Positions 8,361 to 15,709 of a stretch of 46,964 bases of DNA are shown piece by piece. The stretch comes from Peribacillus acanthi (GTDB lineage: Bacteria; Bacillota; Bacilli; Bacillales; DSM-1321). The notes under the pieces were generated by a model. It saw only the letters and a program-made list of their open reading frames with translations. It had not been told where the DNA came from and searched no databases. Where the stretch lies: contig NZ_QBBX01000016.1 of the NCBI RefSeq assembly GCF_003073175.1, forward strand, positions 43,653 through 90,616, written 5' to 3'. The translations under genes and the position numbers were made by a program. Each line of letters begins with the position of its first letter. The stretch's first letter is position 1.

Positions 8361-9430
8361 AACAATTAGTAAGGGCTTTTATTGCTGTTTTCCTAGTATC
8401 AATGGGATTATTGTATATCCTAAACGAGCTAAACTCTTCTGAAGGGTACTCCGGAGGTAACACATTGACTATTTATAATTGGGGAGATTATATCGACCCG
8501 GATCTTATTGAAAAATTCGAGAAGCAATCCGGTTTAAAAGTAATCTATCAAACCTTTGATTCCAATGAAGCGATGATGACAAAGATTAAGCAAGGTGGAA
8601 CCACTTTTGACATAGCTGTCCCTTCTGAATACGCCATTGCAAAAATGAAGGAAGAAGATTTACTGATTCCAATCGACCATACGCAACTACCTAACCTTCC
8701 TTTTATTAACTCACGATTTATGGATTTATCGTTTGATCCTAAAAATGAGTATTCTATTCCTTACTTTTGGGGAACAGTTGGAATCGTATACAATTCAGAG
8801 ATGTTAGGTGGCAAAAAGTTGTCAAGTTGGGCGGATTTATGGGATAAGGATTTACGCAATCAAATCCTCCTGGTGGACGGTGCTCGTGAAGTAATGGGGA
8901 TGGGATTGAACAGCCTTCATTACTCTTTAAACGATACCGATAAAAATCATCTACTTGAAGCTAAAGAAAAGCTGGATACGTTAACTCCTAACGTAAAAGC
9001 CATAGTTGGCGACGAAATAAAAATGTTAATAGCAAATGAAGAAGCTGCAGTAGGCGTTGTATGGTCAGGAGATGCCGCAGAAATCATGTGGGAAAATGAA
9101 AAACTGGATTATGTTGTTCCTAAGGAAGGATCGAATCTATGGTTCGATAACATGGTCATTCCGAAAACAGCGAAAAATATTAATGGAGCTCATCAATTCA
9201 TGAATTTCATCCTTGACCCGAAAAATGCAGCCCAAAATGCTGAATATGTTGGATATTCCACTCCAAATGAAAAAGCGATGGATTTCTTACCAGAAGACAT
9301 TTCTAGCGATAAACGATTTTATCCAGACCCTGAGCTAACTGATAAACTTGAAGTTTATGAAAACTTAGGGAAGAAAATGCTTGCCTATTACAATGAGCTT
9401 TTCCTAGAATTCAAAATGCATAGTAAATAG
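8357..9430 (+). CDS. potD: Polyamine-binding protein PotD, membrane-anchored
   Basis: This 357-residue substrate-binding protein catches spermidine/putrescine outside the membrane and delivers it to PotBC. After the N-terminal hydrophobic segment (residues about 5-24) comes TLTIYNWGDYIDPDLIEKFE, the PotD hallmark, followed by the usual two-lobe sequence. Unusually for a Gram-positive binding protein, no lipobox cysteine is present near the hydrophobic segment, so it is probably held by an uncleaved N-terminal helix. The TTG start at 8357 overlaps the potC stop and follows GAGGGGTGAG. A strong terminator closes the operon. Confidence 0.93.
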   Translation: MKQLVRAFIAVFLVSMGLLYILNELNSSEGYSGGNTLTIYNWGDYIDPDLIEKFEKQSGLKVIYQTFDSNEAMMTKIKQGGTTFDIAVPSEYAIAKMKEEDLLIPIDHTQLPNLPFINSRFMDLSFDPKNEYSIPYFWGTVGIVYNSEMLGGKKLSSWADLWDKDLRNQILLVDGAREVMGMGLNSLHYSLNDTDKNHLLEAKEKLDTLTPNVKAIVGDEIKMLIANEEAAVGVVWSGDAAEIMWENEKLDYVVPKEGSNLWFDNMVIPKTAKNINGAHQFMNFILDPKNAAQNAEYVGYSTPNEKAMDFLPEDISSDKRFYPDPELTDKLEVYENLGKKMLAYYNELFLEFKMHSK

Positions 9431-9433
9431 GAT

Positions 9434-9480
9434 AAAACACCCACCCTCAAGTTCACAACTAGAGGAGTGGGTGTTTTTTT
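9434..9480 (+). terminator. Terminator of pot operon
   Basis: AACACCCAC and GTGGGTGTT arms, extended by CTC/GAG, are followed by seven T. Confidence 0.92.
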
Positions 9481-9608
9481 AAACAGTATACTGCTAAATT
9501 TTAAGACTTCCATAATAAATAGCGTTCCTACAAGGAAAATCTGTTTCATAGACGTGCTTTTAGGATATTAGAACAATATAAAAAAGGTAACGTAGGAGAG
9601 GTTGTCCG

Positions 9609-11282
9609 ATGATTAGGAATGGACTAGCAGGTAGGTATTTGGAAATCATTAAGAGTATGTCTAAAAATGGCTTTGCTTTACACATTAAAGAATTAGGTTT
9701 GCTTCGCATTTTTCCTGCTGCATATAAAATTCTTACATTTCATAAAAAAAGCGATAATAGAACGAGAGGAGAGAGGTTGCGTCAATCTTTTGAAGAGCTG
9801 GGTCCAACCTTTGTAAAGTTCGGTCAATTTCTGGCAACTAGGGGAGACTTGTTGCCCAAGGATATCACGAAAGAACTCAGCAAGCTCCATGATCATGCTT
9901 CGCCTATTCCATTCCCGACTGTAATGGAAATCTTGCAGAAAGAATGGAACATCGATTTTCGTTCGATATTTAAGGAGTTCGATCCGAATCCAATTGGTGT
10001 GGCTTCCTTGGGACAAGTGCATAAGGCGCTCCTTGTAACAGGGGAAGAAGTGGCTGTGAAAATACAACGTCCACATGTAGAGGAAACACTTGAAAAGGAT
10101 AGCAGAATCATTGAACAATTAGCGGAACTTGCTGAAAACCATGCCGAATGGGGAAAGAGGCTCCGAATTTCACAATTGGCGAGAGAGTTTATCCTGTCAC
10201 TTGAGAAGGAGTTAGATTATAAAAAAGAGGCTGCCAATTGTCTAAAGATGCGGAAATTAATTCAAGGAGAACGGATTTACATTCCGAAGGTATATGGTCA
10301 ATTCACCACGAAAAGAGCAATGATGATGGAGTACGTGGAAGGGGAAATGTTAACAGAAGAAACGATCAACCTTATGATGCAAGAAACTAAAGTGGAACTT
10401 GCTGATTTACTTTCTAGAAGCATTTTTCAACAAATTTTCGTGGATGGCTTCTTTCATGCGGACCTCCATCCAGGGAACATATTGCTTATGAGGGAAGGGA
10501 AAGTTAGTTTTCTTGATTTTGGGAGCGTTGGGAAAATGAGATCCCAAACACAAACCATTTTTAATCAAATTATGATGGCAATGAAAAATAGGGATGTTGA
10601 AGGAATGGTTTACAGCATCGTTAAGCTAGGTGCACCCAAAAACCTAGACGTTATTGATTTTACAAGAGACATAGATGAATTCATAGATTGCTATATGGAG
10701 GCTTCTTTATCAGATATTAGTATAGGGGAAAGTATACAGGATTTATTTTTTATCGTATCAAAACATGGTATTTATCTGCCATCAGAGTTTGTACTTGTAG
10801 GGAATACACTATTGAAATTAGAAAGCACGATTGAAAAGTTAAATCCACATTTTCAATTGGACCCATTGATTGCAGACATTGGAGACCATATTGCAACGAA
10901 TAAGGTAAAACCAGGTTCATTAGCTAGAGAAGTGGAGAGATTGATTCCTAAATATGAGGAATTATTTGTGAAAGCTCCAGATTATATGAATACAATCTTA
11001 CATGATTTTTCACAAGGACAAACAAAATTGAACATCCACATGAAGATGGAAGAGCCGACCGTAAAAAGATTTGAAAAAATTGCCCATCTCATAGTATTAA
11101 GTATCATTATGTTAGCCTTAAGCATAATTATTGGCAGCATCATCTTAGGGATAACTTATAATTCTTCCGATTATCTATACCCATCGTTGCGATCAGTGGA
11201 TGTCGGATTGTTTGTTTCCATGGCACTTTTAATCATTTTTAGTGGAGTTTTCATTTCAATTATCAAATCGAGATTCAAATAG
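9609..11282 (+). CDS. ABC1/UbiB-family atypical kinase, membrane-anchored
   Basis: This 557-residue protein carries the ABC1 (AarF/UbiB/COQ8) kinase-like fold. Visible motifs are the KxGQ-type N-terminal element VKFGQFLATRGDLLP (about 72-86), the Ala-rich loop ASLGQVHKA, the ATP-site lysine in VAVKIQRP, the catalytic loop HADLHPGN and the metal-binding DFGS. Two hydrophobic helices at the C terminus (about 495-555) anchor it in the membrane. In Gram-negatives the family supports ubiquinone synthesis. Bacillaceae normally make menaquinone, so the role here is uncertain: isoprenoid-quinone handling or lipid homeostasis are possible. ATG follows GGAGAGG. It is monocistronic or leads the small membrane protein behind it. 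Confidence 0.87.
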   Translation: MIRNGLAGRYLEIIKSMSKNGFALHIKELGLLRIFPAAYKILTFHKKSDNRTRGERLRQSFEELGPTFVKFGQFLATRGDLLPKDITKELSKLHDHASPIPFPTVMEILQKEWNIDFRSIFKEFDPNPIGVASLGQVHKALLVTGEEVAVKIQRPHVEETLEKDSRIIEQLAELAENHAEWGKRLRISQLAREFILSLEKELDYKKEAANCLKMRKLIQGERIYIPKVYGQFTTKRAMMMEYVEGEMLTEETINLMMQETKVELADLLSRSIFQQIFVDGFFHADLHPGNILLMREGKVSFLDFGSVGKMRSQTQTIFNQIMMAMKNRDVEGMVYSIVKLGAPKNLDVIDFTRDIDEFIDCYMEASLSDISIGESIQDLFFIVSKHGIYLPSEFVLVGNTLLKLESTIEKLNPHFQLDPLIADIGDHIATNKVKPGSLAREVERLIPKYEELFVKAPDYMNTILHDFSQGQTKLNIHMKMEEPTVKRFEKIAHLIVLSIIMLALSIIIGSIILGITYNSSDYLYPSLRSVDVGLFVSMALLIIFSGVFISIIKSRFK

Positions 11283-11350
11283 ATTATATGGCGCTTTTCT
11301 TTTTATTTTCATAGAGCCTATAATAGAAAGAAAAAAGGAGCCGTTACCGT

Positions 11351-11611
11351 ATGCCAAGAGCTATTCGTTTTATCTTTATATTCATAACCGCGTTATTAAT
11401 CGGAAGTGGTGTTCGAATTCTTAAAGATGCCAAAAATATTGATGGTGATGGAATGGGAATATCGTTTTTAGGATTTGAAATTAATGATAGTGTCGCAATT
11501 TCGCAAGTGCCTTATTATGCTTGGAGTATGATTGGATTGGGCATTTTATTATTTATCGTCATCACTTATTTGAATTTCAAATGGACAAAGAAGACGGATG
11601 AAAGTAAGTAA
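11351..11611 (+). CDS. Small membrane protein, 86 residues
   Basis: Two hydrophobic helices (about 5-22 and 55-76) flank a short extracytoplasmic stretch with DGDGMGISFLGFEINDS. The C terminus is charged and ends KWTKKTDESK. The ATG at 11351 is preceded by AAAAAGGAG. I do not recognise the family. It lies 68 bases after the UbiB-like gene on the same strand and may be cotranscribed with it, and it shares a symmetric terminator with the convergent gene behind it. Confidence 0.65.
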   Translation: MPRAIRFIFIFITALLIGSGVRILKDAKNIDGDGMGISFLGFEINDSVAISQVPYYAWSMIGLGILLFIVITYLNFKWTKKTDESK

Positions 11612-11615
11612 CTAT

Positions 11616-11643
11616 AAAAACCCGCCAAATTTGGCGGGTTTTA
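11616..11643. terminator. Bidirectional terminator
   Basis: The perfect palindrome AAACCCGCCA/TGGCGGGTTT, with A before and T after, serves both convergent small membrane protein genes. Confidence 0.9.
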
Positions 11644-11648
11644 TTAAG

Positions 11649-11936
11649 TTAAATATGTTTTTTCACTTGTTTATCGATCCAGAATGTTCCAAACGGGACG
11701 AAAGATAGGAAGACTGCCCAGATTGCCCAAAGGAATGACCATTTGGCTGTAAACTTAACCGCGATTACAGCGAAAACATATAGGACGAATAAAAGACCAT
11801 GAAGGCCTCCGACTACCGTAACAACCTCTGGAATGCCTGCCCAATATTTTAAAGGCATCGCAATTAGTAATAGTACAAGATAGGAAATACCTTCAGAAAT
11901 GGCAAGCCATCGCAGTGATAGTAAACTTTTTTTCAA
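11649..11936 (-). CDS. DUF3817 (YdzA-like) membrane protein
   Basis: This 95-residue protein has about three membrane helices and the segments LRWLAISEGISYLVLLL, VVGGLHGLLFVLYVFA and FVPFGTFWIDKQVKK, typical of DUF3817. Its function is unknown. A longer frame reaches 11981, but that upstream TTG has no ribosome binding site. The TTG at 11934-11936 follows CTGGAGG at 8 bases and gives the expected family start MKKSLLSLRWLA, so the shorter form is chosen. Confidence 0.78.
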   Translation of the reverse strand: MKKSLLSLRWLAISEGISYLVLLLIAMPLKYWAGIPEVVTVVGGLHGLLFVLYVFAVIAVKFTAKWSFLWAIWAVFLSFVPFGTFWIDKQVKKHI

Positions 11937-12075
11937 TTCATTTTCCTCCAGAAAAATAAATTTCCCCTTTGTTTCTACCAAAGAAGTATATCACAGTATT
12001 CTATCATTTCCTTTATATAGATTATTACATTATGGATTTTTCATGACAATCCCATCAATCTCTTATTTTTTTATG

Positions 12076-13248
12076 TTATGAGAATACGGGGAATCGATCT
12101 ATCAATTCTGTCCAATCCTCAAGTAATTCATCCTCAGTCATCAAACAAGAGTCTAATGATTCGGTGACCTCGGCATGGTTCATATCTATACCAATCAATA
12201 CTAACTCTGTCATACGATCCCCAAATACAGGATCCCACTTTTTCTTCAAATCTGGGTCTTCTTGAAGAATTTGTTCGATTTCTTCTGGTGACATTTCAGC
12301 GACCCATTCACCTGCTCCTTGAATAGTTACGGCCGAGCCAGCCTGAGACAGCATACCCATAGTTGAATTTCTACTTGCTAACCAAAAGAATCCTTTTGCA
12401 CGTACAATATCAATTGGCCAATCTTCCATCCATTTCAATAGTCGTTCTGGGTGAAAAGGTAGACGTCTCCTATATACAAACGAAGAAATGCCGTATTCTT
12501 CTGTTTCAGGTATATGTTCCTCATTTAGTTCTTTTAACCAGCCGGCTGACTGGCTTACAGCATCAAAATCAAACTGATTCGTATGAAGGATAGCAGGTAA
12601 TGGAACTTCTGAATAGTTAGTCGGAATGATTTCCGCGTCAGGGTTCATTTTCTTTAGAAAGCTTATCAACTCAAGTAAGTCATGCTCTTCTAATAGGTCT
12701 GATTTATTTAATACAATGACATTGGCAAATTCGATTTGATCTAGTAGAAGGTCAGCAATGTCTCTTTGATCATGTTCATCTGTTCCTTGAGCACGGTCCA
12801 GCAATGTTTCTCCGGAAGCATAATCTTCCCAAAAGCTGTTAGAATCAACCACGGTTACCATGCAATCTAGCTGACAAAACTTGGTTAAATCGATTCCTAA
12901 TTCCTCATCCATATAAGTAAAGGTTTGTGCAACAGGAATAGGCTCACTAATTCCGGATGATTCAATAACAATATAATCGATTTGACCTTCCAAAGCTAAA
13001 CGCTCCACTTCTTTCATTAAATCCTCACGTAGGGTACAACAAATGCATCCATTCTGTAGCTCCACTAATTTTTCTTCTGTCCGACTTATTTGCCCATTTT
13101 TAATTAGCTTTGCATCAATGTTTAATTCACTCATGTCATTGACGATTACTGCGATTTTTAAGTTTTCTTGATTAGTTAATATATGTTTTAACAAAGTTGT
13201 TTTACCGGCACCTAAGTACCCGCTAAGAACTGTAACAGGAATTTTCAT
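12076..13248 (-). CDS. zagA: Zinc-responsive COG0523 GTPase (ZagA/YciC-like)
   Basis: This 390-residue GTPase has Walker A GYLGAGKTT (10-18), the metal-binding CxCC motif GCICC (Cys68, Cys70, Cys71), the G4 motif LNKSD near residue 160 and a C-terminal CobW domain. COG0523 members act as metallochaperones; in Bacillus ZagA (YciC) delivers zinc to target enzymes under zinc limitation. It is transcribed divergently from the zinc-independent L33 and L31 genes, with three Zur-type boxes in the shared promoter region, so repression by Zur in zinc-replete cells is very likely. ATG follows GGAGGC. Confidence 0.92.
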   Translation of the reverse strand: MKIPVTVLSGYLGAGKTTLLKHILTNQENLKIAVIVNDMSELNIDAKLIKNGQISRTEEKLVELQNGCICCTLREDLMKEVERLALEGQIDYIVIESSGISEPIPVAQTFTYMDEELGIDLTKFCQLDCMVTVVDSNSFWEDYASGETLLDRAQGTDEHDQRDIADLLLDQIEFANVIVLNKSDLLEEHDLLELISFLKKMNPDAEIIPTNYSEVPLPAILHTNQFDFDAVSQSAGWLKELNEEHIPETEEYGISSFVYRRRLPFHPERLLKWMEDWPIDIVRAKGFFWLASRNSTMGMLSQAGSAVTIQGAGEWVAEMSPEEIEQILQEDPDLKKKWDPVFGDRMTELVLIGIDMNHAEVTESLDSCLMTEDELLEDWTELIDRFPVFS

Positions 13249-13265
13249 TTTTTGCCTCCGTTTAT

Positions 13266-13286
13266 AATTCGTAATTATTACGATTT
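13266..13286. promoter_or_regulatory. Zur box 1 (zagA side)
   Basis: The core TCGTAATTATTACGA is a perfect 7-1-7 Zur palindrome. It lies at the expected start point of zagA, whose promoter reads TTTACA - 17 bases - TATAGT on the minus strand (13317 to 13289). Confidence 0.9.
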
Positions 13287-13320
13287 ACACTATAAACTTC
13301 ATATCCAATTTTGTAAATAT

Positions 13321-13341
13321 AAATCGTATTAATTACGATTT
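13321..13341. promoter_or_regulatory. Zur box 2 (overlaps -35 of rpmG)
   Basis: AAATCGTATTAATTACGATTT is a near-perfect Zur palindrome with one mismatch pair. It overlaps the first bases of the rpmG -35 hexamer TTGACT (13340-13345). Confidence 0.88.
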
Positions 13342-13367
13342 GACTTTTGAGAAATTGATGATAAAAT
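13340..13367 (+). promoter_or_regulatory. SigA promoter of rpmG-rpmE2
   Basis: TTGACT (13340-13345), a 16-base spacer and TAAAAT (13362-13367). It is bracketed by Zur boxes 2 and 3. Confidence 0.7.
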
Positions 13368-13370
13368 ACT

Positions 13371-13391
13371 AAATAGTAATCATTACGATTT
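13371..13391. promoter_or_regulatory. Zur box 3 (rpmG start region)
   Basis: AAATAGTAATCATTACGATTT matches the Zur palindrome with one mismatch and covers the expected transcript start of rpmG. Confidence 0.87.
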
Positions 13392-13415
13392 ATAAGTCGA
13401 TTAGGAGGAATAAAT

Positions 13416-13565
13416 ATGCGAGTGAATATCACTTTACAATGTACTGAAACAGGGGATAGAAATTATATTACAACTAAAAACAAACGTAATAACCCAGATC
13501 GTTTAGAACTTATGAAGTATTCTCCCCGTCTAAAAAGAAAAACTTTACATCGTGAAACGAAATAA
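13416..13565 (+). CDS. rpmG: Ribosomal protein L33, zinc-independent form
   Basis: This 49-residue protein begins [20 protein letters not shown] and ends [10 protein letters not shown], clearly L33. The two CxxC zinc knuckles of zinc-binding L33 are gone; only Cys9 remains. Such C-minus paralogues replace the zinc form when zinc is scarce and so free zinc from ribosomes. The ATG lies 9 bases after TTAGGAGG. Zur boxes control the promoter and the gene is followed 21 bases later by L31B, so the two form one zinc-starvation operon. Confidence 0.95.
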   Translation: MRVNITLQCTETGDRNYITTKNKRNNPDRLELMKYSPRLKRKTLHRETK

Positions 13566-13586
13566 TTTACGTGGAGGAAAATCTAA

Positions 13587-13835
13587 ATGAAATCAGGTAT
13601 TCACCCAAACTATCAAAAGGTCGTATTCATGGATACAAATAGCGGGTATGCTTTTCTAAGCGGATCTACAAAAACTTCAAATGAAACGATTGAATGGCAA
13701 GATGGTAACACGTATCCATTGCTCAAAATAGAGGTCAGCTCGGATACTCATCCATTTTACACCGGGAAACAAAAGTTTGCGGACAAAGGTGGCAGAGTGG
13801 ATCGATTCAATAAAAAATACAATTTAAAGAATTAA
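13587..13835 (+). CDS. rpmE2: Ribosomal protein L31 type B, zinc-independent
   Basis: This 82-residue protein begins [20 protein letters not shown] and contains [14 protein letters not shown] and [11 protein letters not shown], the L31 type B signature. It has no cysteine, so it cannot carry the zinc site of type A L31. In Bacillus the type B form displaces the zinc form from ribosomes under zinc starvation. ATG follows GTGGAGG. It is the second gene of the Zur-controlled operon and is followed by a strong terminator. Confidence 0.95.
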   Translation: MKSGIHPNYQKVVFMDTNSGYAFLSGSTKTSNETIEWQDGNTYPLLKIEVSSDTHPFYTGKQKFADKGGRVDRFNKKYNLKN

Positions 13836-13883
13836 AAAAGCTGTTGATAGGTGAGGAGCGACTCACTTATCAACAGCTTTTAT
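13836..13883 (+). terminator. Terminator of rpmG-rpmE2
   Basis: A long stem AAAAGCTGTTGATA/TATCAACAGCTTTT, extended by GTGAG/CTCAC, ends in a T-rich stretch. Confidence 0.92.
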
Positions 13884-13916
13884 TTGATTATGTTAAAATT
13901 TTCTGAAATTTAATAG

Positions 13917-13945
13917 TTGACGAACCTAAGTTATCATACTATAAT
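13917..13945 (+). promoter_or_regulatory. Promoter of the T-box leader
   Basis: TTGACG (13917-13922), a 17-base spacer and TATAAT (13940-13945). Confidence 0.8.
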
Positions 13946-13974
13946 TTCGATTATTATCTTTTATCACATAAATA

Positions 13975-14228
13975 CTATGCAGCGTTGAAGAGAACCTATT
14001 AAGCCAGTCTCCCTGTTTCAAGAGAGTCAGTGGGTGGTGTGAACTGACACAAAGACTATGGTGAATTTCAATCTTGGAGCTGTTCTTCAAAGAAGACCTT
14101 TTTCCTTTGAAGACGGGAAATCGTTAACTTTTTAAGCGGGAAGAAGTATAGATTCTTCCAAGTAGGGTGGTACCGCGTGTTCAAGCCACGTCCCTATTCT
14201 TTTTAGAATAGGGATGTGGCTTTTTTAT
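13975..14228 (+). ncRNA. T-box leader, probable tyrosine specificity
   Basis: The T-box sequence AGGGTGGTACCGCG lies at 14164-14177 and is followed by a terminator (14184-14227). Stem I is closed by GTTGAA (13984-13989) with TTCAAT (14067-14072), then a GA·AG kink motif and ACC/GGT pairs. The upper helix GTCT/AGAC (14007-14010 with 14053-14056) leaves TAT (14057-14059), followed by G, in the specifier loop. The variable base after TGG is T, which pairs with discriminator A73; tRNA-Tyr fits, whereas tRNA-Trp (G73) does not. ATG (Met) in the next register is the main alternative. Uncharged tRNA would switch on the transporter gene downstream. Confidence 0.93.
14184..14227 (+). terminator. T-box regulated terminator
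   Basis: The stem GCCACGTCCCTATTC/GAATAGGGATGTGGC is followed by six or more T. It is the alternative to the antiterminator formed around the T-box. Confidence 0.92.
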
Positions 14229-14314
14229 TTTCTATGGTTTGTCTAGAGTATGCAACTTGATATTTGGGGCAATCACATAGAAAAATTATTGCTACTAGAG
14301 AGGAAGGGAAAACA

Positions 14315-15655
14315 ATGGAAAAAGAACAATGGTCTTCAAGACTCGGCTTTATCCTGGCTGCTGCAGGTTCAGCGATTGGGATAGGTGCTATTTGGAAGTT
14401 GCCTTATGTAACAGGCGTGAGTGGAGGAGGAGCATTTTTTCTACTGTTTATCCTGTTTTCATTATTTGTTGGACTCCCGCTGTTATTGGCTGAATTCGTG
14501 ATAGGCCGTACCACAGGGAAAGAAGCGATTCGAGCTTATCAAGCGATTGCGCCTCATTCAAAGTGGCATTGGATTGGAATACTAGGAGTGATAACATGCT
14601 TTATCTTGTTGTCATTTTACAGTGTCATTGGTGGATGGATTGTCTTATATTTTGTAAAAGGTTTGTTTGGTGGATTAATTCAAGACGGTGCAAATTATGG
14701 CCAATATTTTGAATCCACAATTAGTAGTTCTGGACTGGTAATTACTGCTCAAGGTGCATTCTTGTTAATTACTATACTCGTGGTAGCAAAAGGGGTACAA
14801 GCTGGAATTGAACGAGCTAGCAAGCTAATGATGCCTGCACTTTTCATTTTATTCCTTGTGCTGATTGTTCGTTCTTTGACATTGGAAAATGCCATGGAAG
14901 GAGTAAAGTTTTTCCTAGCTCCTAATTTTTCGGGAATTTCGTCAGAAAGTATATTGTTTGCCATGGGGCAATCCTTCTTCTCCCTAAGTGTTGGGGTATC
15001 AGTAATGGTAACGTACAGCTCGTATTTATCTAAAAAAGAAAGCCTCATCCAACCGGCTTTGTCGGTAGTTTGGTTAAATCTATTGATTGCCATGTTAGCT
15101 GGTCTTGCCATTTTCCCAGCTGTGTTTTCACTAGGGCTAGAACCAACGGCAGGCCCTGGTTTACTATTCATCGTGTTACCTTCTGTATTTCAACAAATTG
15201 TATTCGGCGAATTGTTTTTAGTATTATTCTTAGCGCTATTCTTATTTGCTACGTTAACATCAGCCTTTTCCATGTTGGAAATAGTAGTAGCTTCATTAGT
15301 AAAGGGAAAAACGGAAAAACGTGCGGCCTATTCTTGGATAACCGGAATTCTCATTTTCATATTAGGCATTCCTTCTGCATTATCTTATGGTCTATTAGGA
15401 GATTTTCTCATCCTTGATAAAAGTATTTTTGACGCAGCAGATTATCTTGTAAGTAATATCCTTCTTCCAATTGGATCGTTACTAATTGCTATTTTTGTTC
15501 CTTTAAAGATAAAAAAATCAAGATTGAAAGAGGAATTGCTTCGAAATTCTAAAGCAGGTAATGCCTTTTTCACTATTTGGTATTATGTCATGAGATTTGT
15601 TGTTCCAGTCGTGATTGTCATCGTGTTTTTAGATTCACTTGGAGTATTTAGATAA
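14315..15655 (+). CDS. Sodium:neurotransmitter symporter-family amino acid transporter
   Basis: This 446-residue protein has about 11-12 helices. Its N terminus, [20 protein letters not shown] followed by [17 protein letters not shown], contains the unwound helix 1 and the GxxWxxPY sodium/substrate site of the NSS (LeuT-type) family. A longer frame starts at TTG 14264, but the ATG at 14315 follows AGAGGAAGGG and begins at the expected family start. The T-box leader shows it is induced when a specific tRNA is uncharged, so it should import that amino acid; tyrosine is the best guess. A symmetric terminator follows. Confidence 0.9.
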   Translation: MEKEQWSSRLGFILAAAGSAIGIGAIWKLPYVTGVSGGGAFFLLFILFSLFVGLPLLLAEFVIGRTTGKEAIRAYQAIAPHSKWHWIGILGVITCFILLSFYSVIGGWIVLYFVKGLFGGLIQDGANYGQYFESTISSSGLVITAQGAFLLITILVVAKGVQAGIERASKLMMPALFILFLVLIVRSLTLENAMEGVKFFLAPNFSGISSESILFAMGQSFFSLSVGVSVMVTYSSYLSKKESLIQPALSVVWLNLLIAMLAGLAIFPAVFSLGLEPTAGPGLLFIVLPSVFQQIVFGELFLVLFLALFLFATLTSAFSMLEIVVASLVKGKTEKRAAYSWITGILIFILGIPSALSYGLLGDFLILDKSIFDAADYLVSNILLPIGSLLIAIFVPLKIKKSRLKEELLRNSKAGNAFFTIWYYVMRFVVPVVIVIVFLDSLGVFR

Positions 15656-15661
15656 GAAATG

Positions 15662-15699
15662 AAAAAACAGCGGACCATTCCAAGTGGCCGCTGTTTTTT
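15662..15699. terminator. Bidirectional terminator
   Basis: AAAAAACAGCGG and CCGCTGTTTTTT arms surround a 14-base loop and serve the NSS gene (+) and the channel-like gene (-). Confidence 0.92.
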
Positions 15700-15709
15700 C
15701 TAGTTAATA

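Noticed and set aside
11937-11981. N-terminal extension of the DUF3817 protein
   Set aside because: The upstream TTG has no ribosome binding site, while an internal TTG follows CTGGAGG and gives the expected start.
14057-14062. Trp codon TGG as the T-box specifier
   Set aside because: The base after TGG in the T-box is T, which pairs with A73; bacterial tRNA-Trp has G73. The stem I pairing also uses the GG in a helix.
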